Source: Apostichopus japonicus
Taxonomy: Eukaryota; Echinodermata; Holothuroidea; Aspidochirotida; Stichopodidae
Reading direction: 5' to 3'
Length of the DNA stretch: 64,000 bases
Assembly (NCBI RefSeq): GCF_037975245.1
Contig: NC_092580.1
Location: forward strand, 19,454,501-19,518,500
Part shown: positions 25,878 to 38,874 of the stretch, in pieces
How the letters are laid out: every line of letters starts with the position of its first letter
Position numbering within the stretch: position 1 is the first letter of the stretch
Program-made: the position numbers and the translations under genes
Notes under the pieces: model-generated
Database searches by the model: none
What the model was told of the DNA's origin: nothing
The model's input: the letters and a program-made list of their open reading frames with translations, nothing else

Positions 25878-28427
25878 GTAACTCACTACAATTTCCAACT
25901 CACTACAATTTCAATTATATAAATATATATATATGTTTATCAGAACTGTGCAAATGTATCGATTATCATGCACTAGTGATGTTCTGCGGATACTTATCAG
26001 CTACGGTTTTAAAGCATACAAAAAAATACACATATAAATGTTTCTGTTTTTTCTGTGTTTTTCCTCTTTATTTCCATTTTCACAAACTAGAAACGTAAGA
26101 TCGAAATATACATAAGATGACATCTCTTCATTACAATAAACAAGAACATCATTAATTAATGACGTAAAAAAATTATTAAAGCATATAAGGTTATGTAAAG
26201 TTTGTATAGGCCTAGTCGTGCATGAGGCCTTTCGTTTTTAATATCTTCATAGAAAGTTTACAATAAATTTTGCACTTTTATAGAGTAAATATCAACGAAA
26301 CACACTGATTGTAAAATATATGATTCAACCGTCCGTTCATCCAGAGGGAGTACCCCCCCCCCCAACCTACCCCACCCCCTATTCAACCTCCACACACAAA
26401 AATTAGCAATAGTCAATAGCACAACCTTACGTGCAGACCTATATCAGTACAGACCTTACTAAAGCCAAATATGCATGCAGAAAGCAATAATTCACGTCTA
26501 AAAATTCAATTATTTTCTGGGGGACCCCTACATGGGAGCCCTCTTTAACGACCTCCGGGCGCACAAACCCTTTATTTTAATCTTGCATGTATCCCTGTTA
26601 GTACTTATAACTGTAGCATAACAAGCACATTTACAAAAAAAAATATATTCTACGAGTAAAACTTTGAAAGAAAAATAAGTAAGTTTGAACGTAACAATTC
26701 TCTATCGGTGGATAGTGTGCACGTTTGTTAATGTAAAATGGTTGTTTTTTGTGTTCGACACTTTTTGGGGTTTTTTTGGTTTCTTTTCCTTAAGTTGAAA
26801 TATTTTGTCGAGTTATTTTGTAGAATGACTTTCACACTTACCATCAGTAAAATTTGTCATCTTGGTGTGTGAGATCTTCCAATAAAAAGGTAGATTGGGG
26901 TATACATTCCATTTTTTTGTTTATCGTGTTCTGAGTTGAAATAAATACAGAAATATCACGAGTACTCCCTTATGGACAAAACTGTAACTAATGACGTCAT
27001 CTCCTCAGTGCAGTCACTTATACATGCATACAAAACCATATATTTGCTTCATCAATTGCAAACAGGCTATTAAAGGTGTTCCTTTATATAAAGTTCAATA
27101 TATAATGAACAAAATATCACAAGGGATGAAGTGCAAGTTTATCTGTCCTTGAAATATATGTGTCTTTTTTATTGTAAATTTATTCCTTTCAAAGTTGAAC
27201 CACGCGCTTTTCTCTATTGATCGATGTGGTTGTATATCAGTTGGAGAGGGTTTTTTTTGTCACAAGCATAGCCTATAATTTATATTGTAATTCCCAAGTA
27301 CTTTTACAGTATAGACGAACTTTCTATCGTATATATATATGGCCATATTGTTTTGTACATATAAACTGTTGTTGCTATGTAATCCGAACTATAGTATTTG
27401 TATTTCATTGGTACGAAACAGAAGCATAGAAATAGGATCTCTTTACTAACGTTTCATTATAAAAGATTTTATTGGTGGTCAACAGATAATATTCATAAAG
27501 AATATTTCCTAACAGCTGCCAATTATACAGACAGGTAATTGTTGAAGCACTGAGAGACTCATTCCTCAGGCGTGCATTGATCATTACATCCACTTGTTTA
27601 AAACAAGTCGTTTTTTAATCATAGCCCAATACATTAAATGAACAGAAATCATGATCAGGTTTGTTCTTTTTACACCTTAATATGTAACGTGCAAATGTGT
27701 TGAGACTACATTGAGTAGCTTATACGACTATTGGATAATATCAATATAAAATACAAAAAGAAAATATTTGAAATAAATTCCTTTATTTTTTTTACGAAAC
27801 GACTCATTAAAAGAAACGAACATGATAAACTTTAGTCCTACGTTTACTTAATCATATAGTATATATATATAAAAAAATATGACTTCGGACAAATGCAGAC
27901 ATGAACTAAAAGTATTATATCTTTTCCAAATATAGTTTTTGCCAGTCGGCAACTAATTTTAAATCAGTTGTGTTTGAGTTTTCTTTATAATAATAATAAT
28001 AATAAAAATAATGATAGTAATATTATAGACATCATATATATTAGAGGTCTGACCTATGTTCAGTGGTGTTAAAATAACGTCTCAGTCGGTACCACGCCCA
28101 TGCATGTGTAAATCATTGCTGTGAAATTATCCACACGGACTGGGAAATTAAAAATTGGTGAACGAAATTTGAATAATATTTTAACACTCCGAGCTATACT
28201 TGTATCCTATTTATGGAAAATAGGCCTACACATCCCAGAAAAGGGTTCATTTGCTGTGATCTATATACATGTGGTGGAATGTATTGTATAAGTATATAAG
28301 AGATAACTTCAAAGTTGCCATCTTGAATGCATATGAAGTGGACATACATGGCGAGTCATTCATTTATTTCATCAGATTTTTGATAACTTTTTTTCTGTTC
28401 ATTTAGTAGTTAAGATTCTTAACTATC
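25517..28427. other. Intergenic downstream of FEZF
   Basis: AT-rich sequence without a recognisable exon. It includes a TA microsatellite, C-rich runs near 26348 and short TAGGCCTA words. The left part of the FEZF 3' UTR must lie just left of 28428, but I could not assign its end with confidence. Confidence 0.5.
25834..25879. repeat. (TA)n microsatellite
   Basis: Nearly pure alternating TA interrupted by one G, followed by two adjacent copies of actcactacaattt (about 25881-25910). Confidence 0.9.
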
Positions 28428-29813
28428 TCATACAGCCCATTTAAAGAATGTGTCTTTCTTTTTAACCTCAGCCGTTTCAATACTATCGCGCTTTGCCGGA
28501 TTACTCCTTTGGGCGTCGTGAAGTTTACGCATGTGCTTCTTCAGATCAAAGTTTCTACAGAAGCCTTTACCACACACCTGGCACGTGAACGGCTTTTTAT
28601 CCCTATGGGTATGCATATGGAAGGTCAAATTGTAAACCTGATGGAAAGCTTTCTGGCATATTTGGCATTTGTAGGCTTTTTCGCCACTATGCGTTAATTT
28701 ATGATTTTTGTAGTTACCCTTCTGATGGAAACCTTTACCGCAAAATTCACAAATGTAAGGTTTGAAGTTTGCGTGGATGCGTAAATGCGTATTAAGCGTC
28801 GAGCTTCGGTTGAAAGCCTTCCCACATTCGTGGCATTTGTGCGGTTTATCATTCGTATGTATGATCTTATGACGGCAAAGCGTGCTCGCTTGTCTGAAGC
28901 CTTTACCGCATACCTTACAGATAAACGGTCTAGCTCCGGTATGGACCGGCATGTGGCGCGTTAGGTTATAATGAGCGTTGAAACTTTTACCACATTCTGG
29001 ACAAATGAATGTCTTCTGTTTCGCATCCGCTCCTTTCCTCTGTATCTTTTCTATGTGAGATGTTGATCCATCAGCACTTTTCATTGGCTTATTTTCAGCT
29101 CTTCGTTTGTTCTTCGACGAAGGACTCGCATTCACACTCGAATCAGGTCGATTCAACTGGAATTGAGGGACGTTTAATTCAGTCGATGGGTCAATAGAGG
29201 GCGATGAGAGCATGTACCTTGGTGACCTCTTATAAGATAGAGGCGACCTGGTTCCTCCGACTGGAGATGTCTGGAGATGGCGTTGTCCTACATATTTTAG
29301 TTGAGTATCACCCTTATGAGCTGGTTTAGCGCTGATGGTTTTCCTCTGTTGTCCATCCATCCTTCTGGGGCAGTAGTTTGACATTGACGTCGATTTTGCG
29401 GTTCTCATTAAGAAAGGTGCATGGTGATTCAATGGGTACACTGGAAACCTCTTGTCGTAAACGGATTCAGCGGTGAACATAACTGGTAAACTCGGAGGGC
29501 AATGGACGATAGGGTACGGTGGCACTAAAATACCAGATGGCCAATTTAGACATTTGGACCGAAGCTGTAAATGATCGTGTTTATCAAAAGTTTCATTTGC
29601 AAAAGGGTTAATATGACAATCTCCTCTTGCAATTGTCTGAGATTTGGATTCTGAATTTGATTTCTCAGATGGCTTTTCATCAAATCCCATGATTCGATTG
29701 ATCGAAAATGACAAACTCATTTTGCTGCCTTGTTGATTAACTGATAATTGACGAGAACAAAATAACGCAAAAGTAACGTTCGTAACTTTAACCTCTGTAT
29801 ACTCTGAGTCCAA
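28428..29813 (-). CDS. FEZF: FEZ-family C2H2 zinc-finger transcriptional repressor, intronless
   Basis: The 461-residue ORF is uninterrupted. Residues 36-44 read FSINRIMGF, the engrailed-homology-1 motif that recruits Groucho/TLE in FEZF proteins (FSIERIM in vertebrates). Residues 45-265 are a poorly conserved, Ser/Pro-rich linker. Six C2H2 fingers occupy residues 271-432: C271/C274/H287/H291, C299/C302/H315/H319, C327/C330/H343/H347, C355/C358/H371/H375, C383/C386/H399/H403 and C411/C414/H427/H432. Their words [20 protein letters not shown] and [11 protein letters not shown] are diagnostic of FEZF. A short basic tail ends FKWAV. In animals FEZF patterns the anterior nervous system by repression. 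Two starts are possible: residue 1, or M32 just before the eh1 motif. Vertebrate orthologues have introns within the finger region, whereas here there is none. It stands alone, with more than 10 kb free of recognisable genes on each side. Confidence 0.97.
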   Translation of the reverse strand: MDSEYTEVKVTNVTFALFCSRQLSVNQQGSKMSLSFSINRIMGFDEKPSEKSNSESKSQTIARGDCHINPFANETFDKHDHLQLRSKCLNWPSGILVPPYPIVHCPPSLPVMFTAESVYDKRFPVYPLNHHAPFLMRTAKSTSMSNYCPRRMDGQQRKTISAKPAHKGDTQLKYVGQRHLQTSPVGGTRSPLSYKRSPRYMLSSPSIDPSTELNVPQFQLNRPDSSVNASPSSKNKRRAENKPMKSADGSTSHIEKIQRKGADAKQKTFICPECGKSFNAHYNLTRHMPVHTGARPFICKVCGKGFRQASTLCRHKIIHTNDKPHKCHECGKAFNRSSTLNTHLRIHANFKPYICEFCGKGFHQKGNYKNHKLTHSGEKAYKCQICQKAFHQVYNLTFHMHTHRDKKPFTCQVCGKGFCRNFDLKKHMRKLHDAQRSNPAKRDSIETAEVKKKDTFFKWAV

Positions 29814-30640
29814 GGTGATGCTGACTTCTTACATATATATATTTATATGTAGAAGTGTTTTCTAACAACTGTTTTTGTTGGTTTTCCACTTCGCGAGACA
29901 ATGACTTTCTTTGAGTTTTCAACGAACAGTTTAATTCTTCTTTATTTCTATTCTAATGATTTATCCCTGAAGGTCTTCGACATCTTTTGTAATTAGCTAT
30001 AAAAGGTATATACTGCAAAAGAAAGAGAGAAAGAAAGAAAACAATGTCAAAGGGTATTTATAAAGAAGACATTTTGAATATTCCTCGTGGCATAATTCGA
30101 GTTAGTGAATCCTTATAGTGAGAGCCGTCACACTTATCTTCGTTTAGCACCTGAATAAGAAAGTAAAATCTTTTTCAGTTGGATTAAGTTGAAGGTCACT
30201 CAAAGGGATCATTGTCCCTCATTCCATCTTGACTAATCAACTCTGCTTTAGAAGGATTAAAGCTTAAGGTATGACCTTACCTGTCTATTATTTTCCCCCT
30301 CGGTGAGGGTAAGCCCTAAACAAGACCTGGACAGATATTTTCCACCCCTTTTAACACCAACAGTAATTGTTCTGATGTCTCGTTAGACCCATTCGATAAC
30401 GACGTATTGACTTATAAGCATCCGCATTTCCGAAACAAAAGTTTTCTTTTGGTGAAAGTGTCCTTCCATGATAAAGAGAGTGATCACATAACGAGTTAAC
30501 GATTATAGCGAAGCTGCGTATGTAAACCCATATAAATAAAAAGAACGCGTTTCCGGACGATTTAACAACGGAAAGGAAAACGTTCGAAGAAATTTAGGCT
30601 ACACGAAATTTCAATGGTCACGTGATTCAATTTGCCTGAT
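29814..30640. promoter_or_regulatory. Probable FEZF 5' UTR and promoter region
   Basis: This is the sequence immediately upstream of FEZF on the minus strand. A minus-strand TATAAATA word lies at 30062-30055, about 240 bases before the start codon, and a TA-rich stretch lies at 29832-29848. A CACGTG E-box is at about 30619-30624. None of these is demonstrated; the TATA word could mark the core promoter, but the region is AT-rich enough for chance matches. Confidence 0.3.
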
Positions 30641-31012
30641 GCTACCAGTTAGGACAATCTTTCTATACCGTTCATTCTTGTCCGGCTTCAACGCACTCCT
30701 ATTGTCAGTATGAGCAGTATGAATATCATGATTATATCATGCATGCAGATAATGGTTAGGAACTGTTCATACTATCTATACAAATGCTCTGAAGCATGAT
30801 ATGGGAGCGGGGAGGGGGGCAGTATAGAGTGGTAAAAGCATTAGCAACATTTTCCGAAGTGATTGTTTCATACAAATTTACTATGCATATTCCAGATATA
30901 TCATGGCATTTACAAAGACACCTTATCTGGCAAGTAATCATAAGGTTGTAGATGGAATACTTAAAACCGTAATTGTTCACTGATTATAAGTATCGCATAT
31001 ATACACTCTTAG

Positions 31013-31257
31013 TTCCTAAGAGCGAGAATTCGATTTTAAAAGTGTCCAGAATGATAAATCTTTAGAGGAGTGAAAGTCACTCTTATAAATGATTTGACTT
31101 GATGTAACTTTAGCTCTAAAGTTTTTGAGTGCTTTTACTCTGTTACTTGTTAGAGCTAAATGTCCGGGAATTCAGTCTAAAGAGAAGACTGAAAGTACTC
31201 TTCAAAAGAGTGATTATCCTGGACACTCTCAAAAAGTGAATTCTCACTTTTTGGAAT
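31013..31257. mobile_element. Short inverted-repeat (MITE-like) element
   Basis: The left end (gcgagaattcgattttaaaagtg) and the right end (cactctcaaaaagtgaattctcac) are imperfect inverted copies. The pairing continues through gtgtccagaatgataa and ttatcctggacac. Smaller inverted words (agctctaaag / gttagagct) lie in the middle. There is no coding capacity and no clear target duplication. Confidence 0.7.
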
Positions 31258-34200
31258 AAAGGTTGTAACGTTATAGTTCATATAAAGGGAAATATCTTGT
31301 CATGGATATATCTTGTCATGGCTTATGAGATCAGAGATGAATGATTTTCCAATCAATTCTTGTTTTTCTTTATTGTAGTCAAACCATGAAGGAGAATAAT
31401 GACAAAAGTAAAGAAAAGAGCTATAAGCAATCTCTTTCTCAGTCTAAACGTCATTAGTATTGGCTACTAAAGTTAGCATGTTAATCCTTGCTTGAAAGAC
31501 TTTTGAAAAGCATACTTGTATACCTAGACAATTACGTTTATATTACAAAGGAAAATACTCAATTAGAAAAACAATACTTTATAGTTGGCAGTTTAATTGC
31601 TAGTTGAGCAAACGTGTCTCCAGGAAAACCGAAATTTTAAGACCAAATGGAATTTCTCACTTATATATGTACAAGAAAGGCATTTTGATCAGATGCCTTG
31701 AGGTAATATATGACGTCACTCATCCGACGACTTTAGCATTTGTCCCAAAAGGAATTTTATAATTATTTTGTTTGCTTCTATTTAAGATATTGTTAAAATG
31801 TTGATTATTAGTAGCATGGCAATCTTATCATAAAAAGATTGTGCTTTAAAACATTAAGTGCGAATGTCACAACAAAACAATGATCAAAGATTTATATTAT
31901 CCGTTTTAGTTTTATTTTAACTATTAGAATAAACATATTTTGTTGAAGTTATTCCTGACCTATATTTAAGATGTCTAAAACAAATGTTATCAAACAAAGC
32001 ATTCTAAATATGTATCTTTAAGATATTTTCTATATAAAATCGGAAAAACAAACTGTTCGATATACCAGTGGTAAAAAACAACCTGAAACCCGAGAAAACA
32101 ACTCATTTAAGACGGGCGTTTCTGGCTTGGAATGGTTTCATAAATTCAAAGCGGCCACATGGCATCGACTTATGCATTTATCGTTTGCTATTGAAGAAAC
32201 CATTGTCAGCTTTTTCTCTGGGGAGTATTTCAGTTTTTGTTTAAGCTGTATATTTTGTCTCTCGTCCTAATTAAAGATTTGACTTACAAGTAAAGCTACA
32301 GTTTCATAATATTGCTCTTTTCATGACGTTGTTTGTCAATGAAATTAATGCTCCTTTCTTTCTCGAAATCAAACAGTTCTCCTTTCGTTTATTTATTTTC
32401 ATTTAACTTCTTCTTTTTATTTTATTTTTTATTTTTGGTTGTGTGACTGCTCTAAAAAATTATTAAACATATATGAATGGGTATATAGCCTATACGCGAT
32501 TTTTATTTTTAATTATGGCTTGCCGGTGAAGGTTATACTTACTGTGAATTTAGTATTTACAATTACAATAGGTATGGGGATGCATAATGCACACAAAAGG
32601 ACTCCCCTGACACGTTTGGGAATAGCATCTTGTGTTATCAATGTCGTTCCTTTTCGTCTTCTTCTCGATATAACATAATGTATCAAGGACATGTTGAGCA
32701 ATACAAGGAAAGAAAAGAATGATGAATATATAAAACTCATCTGTTTTGGAAATAATGAGTCCTGCGCTTTTATCAAAGTTAGCGAATACTGTACTCAGAA
32801 TAAAAGTACAAATTGATGGGGGGGGGGGGGAGACACTATTCGAGAAAATATAGAAGGTCGTTTGAACTTTATCATATTCCAGACTTATTTATTTGAAATC
32901 AAACTTGACAATTTAGGTCTATATGACTAAGCGAATAACTCCTCGTTGGTGGCATTTAGCTAACTACCTTAATGTTTTTTTTTTTTTGCTGAAATCGGTT
33001 CTGAATGGGTTAATTTGAAAATTTTATTTCGATTTGTTCGACATTTATCAAATACACGCGTCGCCTCTTGAACCTTTATGTTTGTATGTTATATATGTAT
33101 GTATGTATGTATGAATGTTTTATTTAATTCTTTTTGCTAATTCACTTGACCACATCTTTTCATTTCTTAAGTAACATTAGTACCTTTTTATCGTAATATT
33201 TAATAGTCTATACACTTGGAGGAGAAAACATGAGCTAAGTTTTCTGTTTTTGCTTTTTCTCCAAAATATTTAACAGGAAATGTTTATTTAGATTTTGTCG
33301 CGGTCAATTTTTTCATCATGGTATACGGTGCCTTTGTAACTGTTATTAAAAAGTTTTCTAAATTGTGTACGCAACAGTTGACGGTTGTTCTATATCTCCG
33401 ATCGACGAATATTTCTTATCATAAAAGTCGGGAAAGGGACATAAAAAGGGGAATTGAAGTATCTACAGTATAGCGTAAAACTGCTGCCAGTTTGCTTTAT
33501 ACATTTTAATAATACTTATTTATTGAATTCACGTATAACTGTATACTATGACTTAACTAAGATATATATGTTGTTAAAGCCATTCGATTGCTTCTGAGTT
33601 ATAAACTGTTTAATTGAATTATTTTAAAGAAAATTGACCGAATGAGTCGGATTCGACCCAATGTGAGCAAACATCTTTATAAAACAACTACCTTGCGCTT
33701 CCTTTTTACGTTGCTTTTTACATGCTTCATTAAATGTCAAAATGTTAACATAGAAGTAAGCTAGATCGTTCATTTTTGTGCATTTTACAGTTTTATGGGA
33801 AGGGGAAGTCAACCACTTATCAATTTTGCTGTCAATAATAAGTTAAAAGTGTGAGTTATAATGTTTAATACATACATTTTGTGTCCATCAAATTCAATGC
33901 TATATGTAGTTTCTCTTTTATTTTGTTCCAAAGTTTACAATTAAAGAGATATTTTCAAAATTTTATGTTTACCATATAGCCTAGTATAATTATCATTTTT
34001 TTTCCGGTATAAACATTAGCCTATTAGGTACAACAAAATGTAAGCGTTTTTCCCCCTCAATAAAACTAGTAATTGACTTGTTTCTGTTTCTTCTGACATA
34101 TTTATGTCTAAACTTTACAATCCATTTTTCAAGTCATTTTCACTTTTCTACGTATAGCATGCATGTCAATAGCGAAGGATGGGAGATATCTGAAAATCAG

Positions 34201-36373
34201 AGGTGTTTAGATTATAAATCTTAGAAACGTTGAACCATCGAAAAAACATTAAACATTACTGAATATATAATTGTTGGCCAAGTTGCTACATGTAGTAATG
34301 CTTACTAACCATTTCTTTTCCGGGGTTGCCAGTCAGTCAATACTATAAAGCCACAGTATACATTATAAACCGAGCAATCAGGTATTCCCCTGTTGTTTTT
34401 ATTTCATTTTTTTATTCGATTCAAGCAGGGATGTATCCAGGAATTCTGAGTTGGAGGGACATCAACAATTTAAGATGGGGCACAAACCTCGTGTCCTGTA
34501 ACTTGTGAAGCTTTTGTCTGCATGATGGTGGGGCAGATGGGGGCACAACGGGTTCCTGTGACATGTATCTTCTCAAATATTGGCCCTACCATTTGTCTAT
34601 AGAGATAACTACTATTTTCACCCAATCGGCATATCAACATTTCTTGAGTGCTGGCCCTTCGAAAAAAATCGTATGTTCTATCATTTTCTTCAGGTTTATT
34701 GAATGATTTGTTAAAAAGGAAAGTACTTTTCCCTTTATATAATGTCTGGATCAGAAGACTTTAACTTTATTATTTTACGATAACCATTACTTAAGTTTCT
34801 TGTCTGGATTTGAAGTTTTCCCTTATATTTATTAATGCTTTCAGTGGGGTGGGGTTCGCAGCGGATGTTTTTTTTTTAATTTACATGTCTTCTTTAGGAT
34901 TTGAAAACAAAACGTAAACTATTACCACTAACTTCATATATATGTATATACAATGTTGTTGAACATGTAATATGTGAAATATATTATCTCCAATAGATAT
35001 GTTACTTATATGAATACACTCAATAGAAGGATTAATATAGCCTATGACCGTTGAACTATAACTCAAAGCGAACCAGAATCAGAAAATGACAACTTTTGTA
35101 GAAATCACTTAATACTAAAGGAGAAAAAAAATAAAACACGCAACGTTAGCTGTATTTTAAACAACGTAATAACAATAGAATACACAAATGTTTGGTTTTA
35201 CAAAACACATTAAGAAAATCTCTTTTATATAAAATACAGATATAGTGGTTTTTACAACAAATATTAGGAAAATATGCTATTTGTTTTCTTCTTCTTTCTC
35301 ATGTTGATTCAGTGCATATTTTACTTCAGTATGCATTTGTTTGTAAGATTTTTTTTAACATTTTATATCTAAAAGATCAAAATGTTTGAACTGTGTATGT
35401 AAATATGCACATATATGTTACGATATTACTTAAACTAAGTGACATTTTTACACCAAAATCTGAAAACTCACCTTTTGTAAATAATTGATATCGCTTGTTT
35501 ACGTCCAATGGCACCAGAGAATTAACTCCTTCACATACGTAGATACATGTATAAGTGAACTTGTCAAACGAATCCAAAGAGTGTAAAAGTGAATTGCTGT
35601 CTATAGAAGCCAATGAGGTTTTCTAAAATAAACGGCTTCTCAGTTCTGAGGAGATGAAAAGATGGTAAATACCCACAGTTTAAGGCTGAATGTATCTTCC
35701 TTTTGTAAGCTTTCGCTTGTTAGGCGAGAGAACCCCAGCGGGCAAATCCCGTCAAACTGTGACTAATTAAACCGTCTTTGAAAGTCTAGCATGGGTTTTG
35801 TGTCGAAATTGTGTACTACTCCGCCTTCTTCTACTAAGCAAATAGACTTTGCTTTAAAGATCTGCGGTTGTCTTTTTGCCTGGCGAAAAAAAATGACAAC
35901 TTTAAGCAACTAGTCGCGATACTCATTTGTCTTGGAAAGGAAACTAAGATGCTTTTTCTTTCACTTACGGTTATAGCTGTCTGAAAATAAGGCCCATTTT
36001 TCGTCCTCTCTGCATCTATTGCTGCGGTGACTAGCATGTCTTGATCGTCCAATCAAAGACCGTCGTTGGAGAACCAATCAGAAGTTTTGGCATATGTGAC
36101 GAAGATGATAGCAATGTGAATTTTGCTCTCTTTTTGAAACAGTTGTGTTTTTGTTTGTTTTTGTAACGTTGGGAATATATGTAGCAAAAAGTACAGAGAT
36201 GTCTGTAAGAGAAGCAAATGTCGAGGGTAATTTAATGAGGTTACTTTTATGACGTTCATTTTAAGTTGTTAGCCTATATCTTTAATGTTTCATTACGTTC
36301 TTCTTCGAAAAGTGGACGGGGAGTGGGGTTGGGTAGGGGTTAGTGAAACCCTCTCTGGGTTACAAAAAAATAT

Positions 36374-36643
36374 GTGACTGTATGAGTCGATCTGTGAAAT
36401 TTGACTTGCAGTTTGAGTCGCTGTGAAATGGGGCCGTATAGAACTCGGTTCCTTGAAACCTCATAAATGATTTCATCTGATAAAACATGCAATGCTGTAC
36501 TTTTTAAACTATTCAAATGGAGGGGCAGAGGAGGGGAGTGGGAGGACAGAGGGGTAAGCGGAACCATCCATTTGATGTATGCAACTGTATGAGTACATCT
36601 ATGCAATTTGACTTGCGGTCGCATGACGGTGTCGCTGTGTAAT
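36374..36643. repeat. Diverged direct duplication of about 55-60 bp
   Basis: The segment containing actgtatgagt, aatttgacttgc and gtcgctgtg occurs at about 36376-36428 and again at about 36583-36640 in the same orientation, separated by about 150 bases of unrelated sequence with a G-rich patch. Confidence 0.7.
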
Positions 36644-38754
36644 CCCCCCCCCCCCCTCCCCGATAGAGCTCATGTCCTCGACACCTTGAACAATATTCTT
36701 TTCAATTATATAATGAAACGGAAAATTATATATTCAAATCTATTCCAAGCAGCTTGCAGTGAAGTATCAGTTTACAAGGCAGAGAGGCGTGACATATGTT
36801 ATATGCAGGATATAGTATTTCTGTGCAATATCTCTGTTGAAATTATATTCATTAGGCTGAAAGTGTGTGTGGTAGGAGACTTTCGTCTTCATGGGACTTT
36901 CACCATGCAATCAATTAACAAGCGATGTTGGCATTAATAATTATAGTATATGTTAACGAACTTTAGAGGCGTTTCATAGAATTTGGAGAGCGCTGCATGC
37001 AGCTGAACTATGTCGGTTTCAGCAAAATGCAAAGATGGAAGAGAAGAATGAAATGAGTCGGGATACAGCTTACAACTTATTATCTTAATTGAAATTTGAG
37101 ATCAAGGCGAAATGAGTATTATTATACCAGCGTAGCGCATTGTTTTAAATGATAATATGAATTAGTTAATCCTATCTTAAACAGTTTTAGAGAGGGTAAA
37201 AAAATGTTTTGTATGGTGGATTGGCACACCATATAAACATGATCAGACATGATCTCTAATAAAAAAAATATATGCATATATAGGTTACAAATTCAGAAAA
37301 AAAAACTCGTAGATCCAGGGATGTGGGCTGGACACACCCACCCCTCCCCCTCCATTAACTTCCCACAAAAAGTGAATACAACCTTGCGTAAAGACTTAAC
37401 TACAGGACTAATCTACCACCAAATATGCCTCAAATTGCACGATTTCACTAAAGTCTAATTTTCGTTCTGATGGAAGGACCCCCAGACTTCTCAGCATTGG
37501 TATCGGTGTTTTAAAATCCTGGACCCCCACCCCCACCCTCCCCCCTTGTTACCGTACATCTCATGAAAGCTAAGATCATAGAGAAAAGACACGCACCCAA
37601 TTTACAGGCCAGTGTCTTTTTTTTTTGTGTTGCAAACTTCTTATAGGTTTCTCTGTATGACATGAGTGTTTACAGTAGTTTATACAAAATGATTTCGATT
37701 TTGGATAAGTATGTCAAGTTGATCCATCGATAACTCTAGCGTTTGTCTCTATTCTCCACAGTCGATGTTGCCTTGTACGAAGGTCATGTTAGTAAAGAAA
37801 ACAAAAACAACAGAGCGAATATAGAATAAAGGGAAAAAAGACAAAACGCTTTTTTTTATGATGGTATATTGATTCATCATTCACGTTATACTGGTCTTAT
37901 TTTTTTCTTCTTTGTATTTTAACACCAATCTCTCTGCCATTGGCTACTGTTAGTTTATTTCTGTCTCTGTCTATCTATCTTTATCTCTCTCTCTATATTT
38001 CCAAAATTTTGATATTTCATTACAATATATATAATGCATGCTAAGAGAAGACATGCACTTTTCATAAAAGACAAAATGTAGTTCAAGGCTGCGATATTGC
38101 CATCCAAAAAAGTTATGTTTATGGGAGAAAGACGCCAGTTGTCGTTTTAAAGAGATGTGTTGTGATCTGTCTAATTAATGTAAAGTAAACATAATCACAT
38201 ATGTAAGTACAATAAGTGATGAAAGTTAATGAGTGTTAATGAGGGGAATAGCTAATTAATTTGATTCAATCTTAGGGATTATAATGTAAGCTTACAAATG
38301 CAAGTTTTTGGAAACTGCAACCATAAATATCGCGATACATTCTTTATTACACAGAGGCGCAACCACTTTTCTTGTACTGGGGTGGGGGTTAGAAATTAAG
38401 CCGGACGGTGCTAATTGCAGGCAAAGTGGTATATACTTATATACAACTTCTAATACAATGTTGAAGAATTTCTATTTTTTAGGTTGTAGCACATATACAT
38501 AATATATAGTATACAAGGATTTTTTGTTGTAATATTATGTCTGACAGTGGGAAGGGGGGGGGGGTGATCTCGACTGTTTTTATGCAATAGCGGGGGGGGG
38601 GGTGAGCCCCTGTCCACATACGTATAGATGGTTGCATCCCTGTCCTGCAGGGTGAGAATTTATTTGACGAGAGCTGTCTATGAAGAGTCTGTCAAGGAAT
38701 TTCATTCGTTCCTGCATTAAACTAATAAAGTATTCTTGCCAACTTGAAACTCTT

Positions 38755-38874
38755 AGAGAGTTGTTGCACTCTATTATCATCTTAACTTGTAGGAATTCAC
38801 TCTGAGGAAAATAATAAATTCACTGATTGAAAGAGTGATCAATGCGAAGATTATTATAGAGTGACTTTCCCTCT
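38755..38874. mobile_element. Inverted-repeat element, about 120 bp
   Basis: The arms at 38755-38783 and 38847-38874 are imperfect inverted copies (cactctattatcatctt / aagattattatagagtg). The arms share the gagtga/cactct vocabulary of the element at 31013-31257, so the two may be related. Confidence 0.6.
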
